DNA of 64,000 nucleotides from Nocardia brasiliensis IFM 10847 (GTDB taxonomy: Bacteria > Actinomycetota > Actinomycetes > Mycobacteriales > Mycobacteriaceae): the NCBI RefSeq assembly GCF_000710915.1, contig NZ_BAUA01000024.1:1-64000 (forward strand). Direction: 5' to 3'. Positions 55,089-64,000 of this stretch are shown here, piece after piece (position 1 is the stretch's first letter; the number at the start of each line of letters is the position of its first letter). Made by a program: the position numbers and the translations under genes. The notes below the pieces were generated by a model, which saw nothing but the letters and a program-made list of their open reading frames with translations, had not been told where the DNA came from and ran no database searches.

Positions 55089-55478
55089 TTACAGCAGGTC
55101 GCTGACGTCGTCGGGCACGTCGACGGCGTATTTGCGCAGGATGTCCATCGAGATCACTTCCAGGGCGTTCTCGTGCGTGGCGGCCAGCACCACGGGTGCG
55201 GCGACACCGTCCTCGTGCGCGTGTAGCCATCGCACGGCGACCACACACCACCGGTCGCCCGGCTGTAATCCCGGGAAGTTGTTCTCCGGCCGCGGCGTAC
55301 TCAGATCGTTGCCGATGGACGCCTGGTGCTCCAGGAATTCGGCCGTGACGACGGTGCACACGGTGTGGCTACCGAGATCCTCCGGCCCGGTGCTGCAGCA
55401 GCCGTCCCGGTAGAAGCCGGTGAGAGGATCGGCGCCGCACTCTTCCAGCGGCCCCCCAAGCACGTTTCGATCGGTCAC
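55089..55478 (-). CDS. DUF2237 family protein
   Basis: 129 residues. NVLGGPLEECGADPLTGFYR at the N-terminus, DGCCSTGPEDLGSHTVCTVV, and PGDRWCVVAVRWLHAHEDGV are the conserved DUF2237 blocks, including five cysteines. Function unknown; structures of relatives show a compact beta-rich fold. GTG start with a -10 hexamer 7 nt upstream, so leaderless. Confidence 0.88.
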   Translation of the reverse strand: MTDRNVLGGPLEECGADPLTGFYRDGCCSTGPEDLGSHTVCTVVTAEFLEHQASIGNDLSTPRPENNFPGLQPGDRWCVVAVRWLHAHEDGVAAPVVLAATHENALEVISMDILRKYAVDVPDDVSDLL

Positions 55479-55485
55479 GTCGCCG

Positions 55486-55491
55486 ATCCTA
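55486..55491 (-). promoter_or_regulatory. -10 element for a leaderless DUF2237 transcript
   Basis: TAGGAT on the minus strand, 7 nt before GTG 55478. Confidence 0.4.
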
Positions 55492-55598
55492 TTGGCACGT
55501 CGCGAGAAGTTCCGCAGGACAAGAAATCTCGGGGGTTGTGTGTCGGCACCGGGGCGGCGTGGTAAAGCGGGCCGGTTCGTTCTGCAAGGATGGGGCGC

Positions 55599-57137
55599 GT
55601 GAGTTCCGAAGCCTGGATCATTGTCGCCGTTGCCGCTGCTCTGCTGCTGGTGGTGCTTGTCGTCGGTTTTGTCCGGTACAAGCGCTCTCGGGTGTCATTG
55701 ACGCAGCCCGCGGAACAGCAGCTGACCGACCGATCCGGCGGTTACACCGCCTCGGGCGGATTCAGTTTCAGTCAAGGCGGCACGGCGACCGCACCCGAAC
55801 CGCAACTGGTGGAGCGCACCGATACGGACGGGCAGCCGCACATCGGCGACGACGCGGCCATCCCTCGGGACGCACCCAAGCGCGGCATCACCAACGTGCA
55901 ACTGCCCGAGGGCGATGTCGCCGAAGCGCGCGCGGGTGAATCCGCTGCGCCCGAGGTCGCGCCGACCGACGTCGCGGCGAATGCACCATCGACCGACGTC
56001 GCCGGGAATGCACCGGAGATCACCGAGGCACCGGCGACCGCCGACGCGCCGACCACCGCCGACGCATCGACCACCGCTCCCGCCGACGCGTCGAACAGCG
56101 CTCCCGCCGACGCACCGACGACCGCGCCCACCGACGCAGCAATCCCCGCGACCGAGCCGACCACCTTCCCCGACACCGCCGCGGGTGCCGAAGCCCCCGC
56201 CCCGCTCGAGGAGATCGAGCCCACCGCGGGCCGCCTGGTCCGCCTACGCGGCCGCCTGTCCCGTTCGCAGAACGCGGTCGGCAAGAGCCTGCTCGGCCTG
56301 CTCGGCGGCGGCGACCTGGACGACGACTCGTGGGAAGAGGTCGAGGACACCCTGGTGCTGGCCGACCTGGGCACCGCGAGCACCGCCGCGGTGGTGGCCC
56401 GCCTGCGCGAGGAGATGGCCTCGCGCAGTGTCCGGACCACCGACGCGGCTCGTGCGGTGCTGCGGGACGTGCTGATCGAGGCGCTGCGCCCCGACCTGGA
56501 CCGCTCGATCCGGGCGCTGCCACACGCCGATCACCCGTCGATCCTGCTGGTCGTCGGCGTCAACGGCACCGGAAAGACCACCACCACCGGCAAACTCGCG
56601 CGCGTGCTCGTCGCGGACGGCCGCCGCGTGCTGCTCGGCGCGGCCGACACCTTCCGGGCCGCCGCTGCCGACCAGCTGCAGACCTGGGGCGAGCGGGTCG
56701 GCGCGGAAACCGTGCGCGGCAAGGAGGCCGCCGACCCGGCCGCGGTCGCGTTCGACGCGGTGAGCGCGGGCATCGATCGCGGCGTCGACGTGGTCCTCAT
56801 CGATACCGCGGGCCGCCTGCACACCAAGACCGGTCTGATGGACGAGCTGGGCAAGGTCAAGCGCGTCGTGGAGAAGAAGGCCGCCGTCGATGAGGTGCTG
56901 CTGGTGCTCGACGCCACCGTCGGTCAGAACGGCCTGATGCAGGCGCGCGTGTTCGCCGACGTGGTCGATATCAGTGGCGTGGTGCTCACCAAGCTGGACG
57001 GGACCGCCAAAGGCGGCATCGTCTTCCAGGTGCAGCACGAACTGGGGGTGCCGGTGAAGCTGGTCGGTCTCGGCGAGGGAGCCGACGATCTGGCGCCGTT
57101 CGAGCCGGGCGCCTTCGTGGACGCGCTGCTCGGCTGA
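55599..57137 (+). CDS. ftsY: Signal recognition particle receptor FtsY
   Basis: 512 residues from GTG 55599, with AAGGA eight bases upstream; ATG 55590 is possible. One N-terminal helix (WIIVAVAAALLLVVLVVGFV) anchors it. A long acidic Ala/Thr/Pro/Asp linker with repeated ADAxTTA units reaches to about residue 200. The NG GTPase domain shows VVGVNGTGKTTTTGKLARV (G1), DTFRAAAADQL, DTAGRLHTKTGLMDEL (G3) and TKLDGTAKGG. It docks SRP-ribosome complexes at the membrane. First gene of the ftsY-amtB-glnK-glnD-ffh block. Confidence 0.95.
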   Translation: MSSEAWIIVAVAAALLLVVLVVGFVRYKRSRVSLTQPAEQQLTDRSGGYTASGGFSFSQGGTATAPEPQLVERTDTDGQPHIGDDAAIPRDAPKRGITNVQLPEGDVAEARAGESAAPEVAPTDVAANAPSTDVAGNAPEITEAPATADAPTTADASTTAPADASNSAPADAPTTAPTDAAIPATEPTTFPDTAAGAEAPAPLEEIEPTAGRLVRLRGRLSRSQNAVGKSLLGLLGGGDLDDDSWEEVEDTLVLADLGTASTAAVVARLREEMASRSVRTTDAARAVLRDVLIEALRPDLDRSIRALPHADHPSILLVVGVNGTGKTTTTGKLARVLVADGRRVLLGAADTFRAAAADQLQTWGERVGAETVRGKEAADPAAVAFDAVSAGIDRGVDVVLIDTAGRLHTKTGLMDELGKVKRVVEKKAAVDEVLLVLDATVGQNGLMQARVFADVVDISGVVLTKLDGTAKGGIVFQVQHELGVPVKLVGLGEGADDLAPFEPGAFVDALLG

Positions 57138-57520
57138 GCCGCGCCGGTCGGGCCGGAAACCGCCTTACGTACCAGCATCGTCTCGGCAAACTGAGCCCGT
57201 GACCGAATTGTCCGACTCGTCCCGACATCTCGACGGGGCATCGCGGCTGACGCGGCAGTGTTTGCGGCGAAACCCGCCGAAAACCGAATGTTTGCTGTTT
57301 CTAGCGGGCCGGTAACCGGAGCCGCACCGGCGCCGGCCCGCACCGCACCGCCGCCCGAAAACTCCCGGTGTAAAGCGCGAAACGTGGCCGCAACACAACT
57401 GGCTCATCCGTTCACGCAGGTGAAACACCGCAGCTCTGTAGATGAAACACCGAGTGACCACCCTTCTGGTCAGGTCCATTTGCCGGAGTCGGCAGGGCCC
57501 GAGATGAGGAGGACATTAAG
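57138..57520. other. Intergenic region upstream of amtB
   Basis: 383 bp without a gene. It contains several 11-bp-phased half-sites resembling GlnR boxes (listed separately) and a GATGAGGAGG ribosome-binding site just before amtB. Confidence 0.6.
57269..57448 (+). promoter_or_regulatory. Candidate GlnR-binding boxes upstream of amtB
   Basis: GAAAC (57269) - n6 - AAAAC (57280); GTGTA (57368) - n6 - GAAAC (57379) - n6 - GCAAC (57390); GAAAC (57422) and GAAAC (57444), 22 bp apart. Units 11 bp apart are the form of actinobacterial GlnR sites (gTnAC-n6-GaAAC). The amtB-glnK-glnD operon is a known GlnR target. Individual matches are imperfect. Confidence 0.45.
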
Positions 57521-59244
<1,724 letters not shown>

Positions 59245-59267
59245 ATCTCGAATATCTGAGCTGAGCG

Positions 59268-59309
59268 GCGGCCCCGCTCCCACCGGAGCTCCGGTCGGGG
59301 CGGGGCCGC
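59268..59309 (+). terminator. Hairpin between glnK and glnD
   Basis: GCGGCCCCGC (59268-59277) pairs with GCGGGGCCGC (59300-59309). The enclosed segment is itself palindromic (CCGGAGCTCCGG). It lies in the 90-bp gap before glnD and may reduce read-through. Confidence 0.5.
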
Positions 59310-59334
59310 GACTGTTAGGGATGGGTGGTGGGTT

Positions 59335-61782
59335 GTGGCAGGTCAGCACGAGCACGACGGCAAGGTGTCCAACGGGGCGGCGGATCTGGTCCGCGCGCGT
59401 GGCCAACTGCTCGACGGCGGGGTGCCGCGCAATCCCCGGCTCGACGCCGAATCCCTGCGGCAGGCCCTGGTCGACCTGTTCGAGCTGTGGCTGACCAGTA
59501 AAGGCGCCGAACTCGGCATCACCCGCGACAGCGGACTCGCCGTGGTCGCGGTCGGTGGTCTCGGCCGCGGGGAGATGCTGCCGTACTCCGATCTCGACCT
59601 GGTGCTGCTGCACGACGACGTCGACCCCGCCCGGGTCGCCGAGGTGGCCGATCAGCTCTGGTATCCGCTGTGGGACGCCCACATCAAGCTCGATCACAGC
59701 GTGCGGACCGTCCCGCAGGCGCTGCGGGTCGCCTCGGACGATCTGATCGCCGCGCTCGGCATGCTGGAGGCCAGGCATATCGTCGGCGATCAAGAGCTGA
59801 GCAACTTGCTGATCGGCGGGGTGCGCCGGGAATGGCGCAACGGAATCCGTTCTCGCTTCGACGAATTGATCGCGCAGGCGCAGGCGCGCTGGGAACGCAG
59901 CGGCGAGATCGCGCACCGCGCCGAACCGGATCTGAAGAACGGGCGGGGCGGCCTGCGCGACATCCAATTGCTCGACGCGCTCGCCATCGCCCAACTGACC
60001 GACGCCATGCCGGGGCTCGGTCCCGAGGTGCCCGGTGGCGGGCTGAAACACGCCCATCGGCGCCTGCTGGATGTGCGGACCGAACTGCACCGGGTGGCGG
60101 GCCGGGCCCGCGACCAGTTGCGAGCCCAGGACGCCGACGAGATCGGCGCGGCGTTGCGCATCGGCGACCGATTCGACCTCGCGCGCACGCTCAGCGATTC
60201 CGCGCGCACGGTCAGCTATTCCGTCGACGTCGGATTGCGTACCGCGGCAAACGCTTTGCCGCGGCGCGGGCTCGCTCGGCTGCGTCGGATGCCGGTGCGT
60301 CGACCACTCGATGAGGGGGTGGTCGAGCACGGCGGCGAGGTGGTGCTGGCCAGAGACGCACGGCCGCAACGTGATCCGGGCCTGATCCTGCGGGTGGCCG
60401 CGGCCTCGGCGCAGACCGGTCTGCCGATGTCGGCCACCACGCTCAACCGGCTCTCCGAGGACGCGCCCGAACTGCGCGAGCCCTGGCCCAAGGACGCGCT
60501 GAACGATCTGCTCGTGCTGCTCGGCGCGGGCCGCGGCGTCATCGACGCGATCGAGGCGCTGGACCGAACGGGCTTGTGGGGCAGGCTGCTTCCGGAATGG
60601 GGCGCCGTGCGTGACCTGCCGCCGCGCGACGCCCTGCACACCTGGACCGTGGACCGGCACCTGATGGAGACGGTGGCCTACGCGAGCGGGATGAGCACGC
60701 GGGTGGCGCGGCCGGATCTGCTGGCGCTCGGCGCGCTGCTGCACGATATCGGCAAGGGGCGCGCGGGCGATCACAGCGTGGTCGGCGCGGAACTGGCCAC
60801 CCATATCGGGCGCCGGCTCGGGCTGTGGCCGTCGGACGTGCGCACGCTCAGCGCGATGGTCCGCCACCATCTGCTGCTCCCGGACACCGCCACCCGGCGT
60901 GACTTGGCCGACCCCGCCACCGTGCAGCACGTCGTCGACACCCTCGGCGGCGATCCGGAACTGCTGGAACTGCTGCACACCCTCGCCGAAGCGGACTCGC
61001 TGGCCACCGGGCCCGGCGTGTGGGGCGACTGGAAGGCCTCGCTCATCGGCGATCTCGTGCGCCGGTGCCGGCTGGTGATGGCGGGCGGCGAACTGCCGCA
61101 ACCGGAACCGATCGCACCGGAACTCATCGCGAAGGCCAAAGCGGGCGGCGTGCACGTCGAGCTGAAGCAGGGGGAGAGCAAGTACACCTACGCGGTGACG
61201 GTGATCGCGCCGGACGGCGCCGGACTGTTGTCCGACGCCGCCGGGGTGCTCGCCCTGCACTCGTTGCGGGTGCTCTCGGCCGCGCTCGGCAGCGAGGGCG
61301 AATCCGCTATCGACACCTTCGTGGTGTCGCCCAAGTTCGGTGATCCGCCGGATGCCGGACTGTTGCGCCAGGAGCTCATCCGGGCCATCGGCGGTGACCT
61401 CGATGTCGCCGCCGTACTCGCCAAACGGGAACGGGAGGCGGGCGGCGTCAAGCCGAGCGAGTACGCGCAGGCGCAGCCGCGGGTGCTGTGGTCGAGCACT
61501 TCGGTGCCGGGTCAGGTGCTGCTCGAATTGCGGGCCGAGGACCGGATCGGCGTGCTCAGCAGGCTGGCCGCCGCGCTGGAGAACTGTGGCGCCGACGTGC
61601 GCTGGGCCAAGGTGGTGACCATGGGTTCGGCGGTGGTCGACACCTTCTGCCTCGACCTCGGCGCCGCGGACGGGCCGGCCCGCCGGATGGAGATCGAGCA
61701 GGCGATCCTGGCGGTCGTGCCGCGTCCCGCGCCGAAGAAGCCGGAGGCGGGTATCCCCGGTCCGGAGATCATCGGGACCTGA
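59335..61782 (+). CDS. glnD: PII uridylyl/adenylyltransferase GlnD
   Basis: 815 residues. Nucleotidyltransferase motif [19 protein letters not shown] near residue 73; a GlnE-like helical region with [20 protein letters not shown]; an HD phosphohydrolase domain with [14 protein letters not shown]; two ACT domains at the C-terminus ([19 protein letters not shown] and [18 protein letters not shown]). It modifies and demodifies PII according to glutamine. In actinobacteria it adenylylates rather than uridylylates. GTG start. Confidence 0.94.
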   Translation: MAGQHEHDGKVSNGAADLVRARGQLLDGGVPRNPRLDAESLRQALVDLFELWLTSKGAELGITRDSGLAVVAVGGLGRGEMLPYSDLDLVLLHDDVDPARVAEVADQLWYPLWDAHIKLDHSVRTVPQALRVASDDLIAALGMLEARHIVGDQELSNLLIGGVRREWRNGIRSRFDELIAQAQARWERSGEIAHRAEPDLKNGRGGLRDIQLLDALAIAQLTDAMPGLGPEVPGGGLKHAHRRLLDVRTELHRVAGRARDQLRAQDADEIGAALRIGDRFDLARTLSDSARTVSYSVDVGLRTAANALPRRGLARLRRMPVRRPLDEGVVEHGGEVVLARDARPQRDPGLILRVAAASAQTGLPMSATTLNRLSEDAPELREPWPKDALNDLLVLLGAGRGVIDAIEALDRTGLWGRLLPEWGAVRDLPPRDALHTWTVDRHLMETVAYASGMSTRVARPDLLALGALLHDIGKGRAGDHSVVGAELATHIGRRLGLWPSDVRTLSAMVRHHLLLPDTATRRDLADPATVQHVVDTLGGDPELLELLHTLAEADSLATGPGVWGDWKASLIGDLVRRCRLVMAGGELPQPEPIAPELIAKAKAGGVHVELKQGESKYTYAVTVIAPDGAGLLSDAAGVLALHSLRVLSAALGSEGESAIDTFVVSPKFGDPPDAGLLRQELIRAIGGDLDVAAVLAKREREAGGVKPSEYAQAQPRVLWSSTSVPGQVLLELRAEDRIGVLSRLAAALENCGADVRWAKVVTMGSAVVDTFCLDLGAADGPARRMEIEQAILAVVPRPAPKKPEAGIPGPEIIGT

Positions 61783-61852
61783 CACGCCACGAAGTAACCA
61801 ATCTGTTGCACACGATTTGCTGTAACCCATATGTCGGCGCCTCCGGTCGTCT

Positions 61853-61858
61853 TAGGAT
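61853..61858 (+). promoter_or_regulatory. -10 element upstream of 104-residue gene
   Basis: TAGGAT about 40 nt before the TTG start at 61898, leaving a leader that contains GAGGGGAG. The spacing suggests a normal leadered transcript. Confidence 0.35.
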
Positions 61859-61897
61859 CAGAGCATCCGGCTATCGCTGCATGAGGGGAGCACGTCG

Positions 61898-62212
61898 TTG
61901 GCAATTGAAGTTGTTTCGGCGTCGATGATGACGAGCGACGAGACCACGCATATGGCGCGGTGCGTCGGCGGGGACCGCTGGGTTGTTTCCTGGCTTCCCG
62001 GTCGCACATTGACCGGACAACAGGCCGTGACCGCGATGACCATCGCCTCGACGGTGGCCAGCTCACGGATCCCCACCACGACGGAATGGGCCGTCCTCGA
62101 CGACCTGGCCCTGGAGCTGGGACTGACCGCGCGCGAGGCGGTCTACATGGTCGCCAAGGAGAACCACGACTACCGCAAGACCGCCAAACCGCGTCGCCGC
62201 TCGCTCGACTGA
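61898..62212 (+). CDS. Conserved hypothetical protein between glnD and ffh
   Basis: 104 residues, no signal peptide or membrane segment. MAIEVVSASMMTSDETTHMA leads; ends in a basic RKTAKPRRRSLD tail. The middle (EWAVLDDLALELGLTAREAV) looks helical. I recognise no family. TTG start with GAGGGGAG eight to ten bases upstream and its own -10 element. Mycobacteria have a different gene at this position. Confidence 0.65.
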   Translation: MAIEVVSASMMTSDETTHMARCVGGDRWVVSWLPGRTLTGQQAVTAMTIASTVASSRIPTTTEWAVLDDLALELGLTAREAVYMVAKENHDYRKTAKPRRRSLD

Positions 62213-62316
62213 TCGACCCGTTCCGACCTCGAAGGACGCACCGCCTGCGCGGGTGGGTCGGCTATCCCATTACCCTGGGAGGCAATTGACGTCCCCCGAG
62301 ATCAGGAGCGCGATCG

Positions 62317-63882
62317 GTGTTCGAATCCCTGTCCGACCGGCTTACCGGTGCCCTCAAGGATCTGCGCGGTAAGGGGCGTCTGTCACCGGCCGACATCGAC
62401 GCCACCTGTCGCGAGATCCGGCTGGCGCTGCTCGAAGCCGACGTCGCGTTGCCGGTGGTGCGCGGCTTCATTGCCCGAATCAAGGAGCGCGCCAAGGGCG
62501 CCGAGGTCTCCGCCGCGCTGAATCCGGCGCAGCAGGTCGTCAAGATCGTCAACGAGGAACTCGTCACGATCCTCGGCGGCGAGACCAGGCGGCTCACCCT
62601 GGCGAAGAACCCGCCGACCGTGGTCATGCTGGCCGGTCTGCAGGGCGCCGGTAAGACCACGCTCGCCGGCAAGCTCGCGAAATGGCTGAAGGGCCAGGGG
62701 CATCAGCCCTTGCTGGTGGCCTGTGACCTGCAGCGGCCCGGTGCCGTCACGCAGCTGCAGGTGGTCGGTGAGCGCGCGGGCGTGCCCGTCTTCGCGCCGC
62801 ATCCCGGCACCTCCACCGGCGGCGGCGAGAACGCGCTGGGCGTCACGGCCGCCGACCCGGTCGAGGTGGCGCGCGGTGGTATCGCCGAGGCCAAGTCCAA
62901 GCAGTACGACGTGGTCATCGTCGACACCGCCGGTCGCCTCGGCATCGACGAGGAACTGATGCGCCAGGCCGCGGGCATCCGCGACGCCGTGCAGCCCGAT
63001 GAGACCCTGTTCGTGCTCGACGCCATGATCGGTCAGGACGCGGTCAACACCGCCGAGGCGTTCCGCGACGGCGTCGGCTTCACCGGCGTCGTGCTGACCA
63101 AGCTCGATGGTGACGCCCGCGGTGGTGCGGCGCTCTCGGTGCGCAACGTGACCGGCGCGCCGATCATGTTCGCCTCCACCGGTGAGAAGCTCGAGGACTT
63201 CGACGTCTTCCACCCGGACCGGATGGCCAGCCGCATCCTCGGCATGGGCGACGTGCTCAGCCTGATCGAGCAGGCCGAGCAGATCTACGACGCGCAGCAG
63301 GCCGAGGAGGCCGCGCGCAAGATCGGCAGCGGCGAGCTCACGCTGGAGGACTTCCTGGAGCAGATGCTCGCGATCCGCAAGATGGGCCCGATCGGCAACC
63401 TGCTCGGCATGCTGCCCGGCGCGGGCCAGATGAAGGACGCGCTCGCCGCCGTCGACGACAAGCAGCTCGACCGGGTGCAGGCGATCATCCGCGGCATGAC
63501 CCCCGCCGAACGGGACAACCCGAAGATCATCAACGCCTCCCGCAGGCTGCGCATCGCCAACGGCTCGGGCGTCCAGGTGTCCGACGTCAACCAGCTCGTC
63601 GATCGCTTCTTCGAGGCCAAGAAGATGATGGCCGCCATGGGTCGCCAGATGGGCATGCCCGGCGCCCGCCGCGGCAACAACAAGAAGGGCAAGAAGGGCA
63701 AGAAGGGCGGTCGCGGACCGACCCCGCCCAAGGCGCGCGGCGGTTTCCCCGGGATGCCCGCCGGGATGCCGGGCATGCCCGCCGGGATGCCCGACCTGTC
63801 CAACATGCCGCCCGGCCTGGACCAGCTCCCGCCCGGCCTGGAAGGTTTCGACATCTCGAAGCTGAAGTTCCCGAAGAACTGA
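62317..63882 (+). CDS. ffh: Signal recognition particle protein Ffh
   Basis: 521 residues. N domain (MFESLSDRLTGALKDLRGKG), G domain with VMLAGLQGAGKTTLAGKLA, DTAGRLGIDEELMRQAAG and TKLDGDARGG, then a Met-rich M domain (about 300-440; EQMLAIRKMGPIGNLLGMLP) that binds 4.5S RNA and signal peptides. The tail is Lys/Gly-rich then Gly-Met-Pro repeats (GMPAGMPGMPAGMPDL). GTG start 62317. Confidence 0.96.
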   Translation: MFESLSDRLTGALKDLRGKGRLSPADIDATCREIRLALLEADVALPVVRGFIARIKERAKGAEVSAALNPAQQVVKIVNEELVTILGGETRRLTLAKNPPTVVMLAGLQGAGKTTLAGKLAKWLKGQGHQPLLVACDLQRPGAVTQLQVVGERAGVPVFAPHPGTSTGGGENALGVTAADPVEVARGGIAEAKSKQYDVVIVDTAGRLGIDEELMRQAAGIRDAVQPDETLFVLDAMIGQDAVNTAEAFRDGVGFTGVVLTKLDGDARGGAALSVRNVTGAPIMFASTGEKLEDFDVFHPDRMASRILGMGDVLSLIEQAEQIYDAQQAEEAARKIGSGELTLEDFLEQMLAIRKMGPIGNLLGMLPGAGQMKDALAAVDDKQLDRVQAIIRGMTPAERDNPKIINASRRLRIANGSGVQVSDVNQLVDRFFEAKKMMAAMGRQMGMPGARRGNNKKGKKGKKGGRGPTPPKARGGFPGMPAGMPGMPAGMPDLSNMPPGLDQLPPGLEGFDISKLKFPKN

Positions 63883-63884
63883 CC

Positions 63885-63985
63885 GCGTGCCGCGCACGAA
63901 TTCGCACGCCGCGCACGAATTCGCACGCCGCGCACGAATTCGCACGCCGCGCACGAATTCGCTGACGAATTCGTGCGCGGCACGC
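63885..63985. repeat. 19-bp tandem repeats inside a 20-bp inverted repeat
   Basis: GCGTGCCGCGCACGAATTCG (63885-63904) is the exact inverse complement of 63966-63985. Between and including the first arm, a 19-bp unit CCGCGCACGAATTCGCACG recurs at 63890, 63909, 63928 and partly at 63947. It starts 3 bp after the ffh stop, so it could end the ffh transcript; each unit can also pair with the right arm. Confidence 0.8.
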
Positions 63986-64000
63986 CATTACGCGCGCGTC

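Noticed and set aside
63885..63985. CRISPR-like appearance of the terminal repeats
   Set aside because: The 19-bp units are directly tandem with no spacers and no cas genes nearby.

Overview
The window is high-GC actinobacterial DNA, most likely Nocardia or a close relative in the Mycobacteriales. Gene order supports this: pyc-rsmD-coaD, then sepIVA-yceD-rpmF-rnc-mutM, osmC-acyP-(insert)-smc, and ftsY-amtB-glnK-glnD-ffh follow the mycobacterial chromosomal order, with extra genes inserted. GTG and TTG starts, a mycothiol-dependent dehydrogenase, a RamB-type regulator and many leaderless-looking promoters fit as well. I see no rRNA, tRNA, insertion sequence, prophage or CRISPR array.

Layout. 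Positions 1-2.2 kb hold a RamB/PrpR-like regulator cut by the left edge and two small genes. Positions 2.2-5.0 kb hold metE on the minus strand under a cobalamin riboswitch, with a hairpin able to hide its ribosome-binding site. Positions 5.2-9.7 kb are pyc-rsmD-coaD. Positions 10.6-14.0 kb are a division/ribosome/DNA-repair block (sepIVA, DUF177, rpmF, rnc, mutM). Positions 14.1-18.0 kb are mixed enzymes, including an AlkZ-like winged-helix protein. Positions 18.2-26.8 kb form a cluster of uncharacterised purpose: sugar epimerase, two-component system, polytopic membrane protein, GT2 glycosyltransferase, DUF2064 transferase, methyltransferase, molybdopterin oxidoreductase with a membrane domain, small membrane protein and flavodoxin-fold reductase. 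Several of its genes overlap by four bases.

Positions 27.4-36.1 kb carry the complete Kdp potassium system (kdpFABC on minus, kdpDE on plus). kdpB has a one-base frameshift, and there is one extra small membrane peptide on each side of the divergent control region. Positions 36.3-39.5 kb hold osmC, acyP and a three-gene set resembling E. coli yjfM/yjfC/yjfL (envelope protein, glutathionylspermidine-synthase-like ATP-grasp, DUF350). Positions 39.5-46.7 kb are accessory: a Cmx-like efflux pump, an eroded HigBA toxin-antitoxin module, formaldehyde detoxification genes (mscR plus a metallo-beta-lactamase fold protein), a DUF1707 protein and a repeat-rich membrane protein.

Positions 47.2-50.8 kb are smc. 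Directly behind it (50.9-53.1 kb) sits what looks like a transferred toxin-immunity pair: a WXG100-like secreted protein with a PD-(D/E)XK-type nuclease tail, followed by a pentapeptide-repeat protein. Positions 53.2-55.5 kb hold an NmrA-like oxidoreductase, a TetR regulator with an added zinc ribbon, and DUF2237. Positions 55.6-63.9 kb are the SRP receptor ftsY, the ammonium module amtB-glnK-glnD with GlnR-like boxes upstream, and ffh. The window ends in 19-bp tandem repeats inside a 20-bp inverted repeat.
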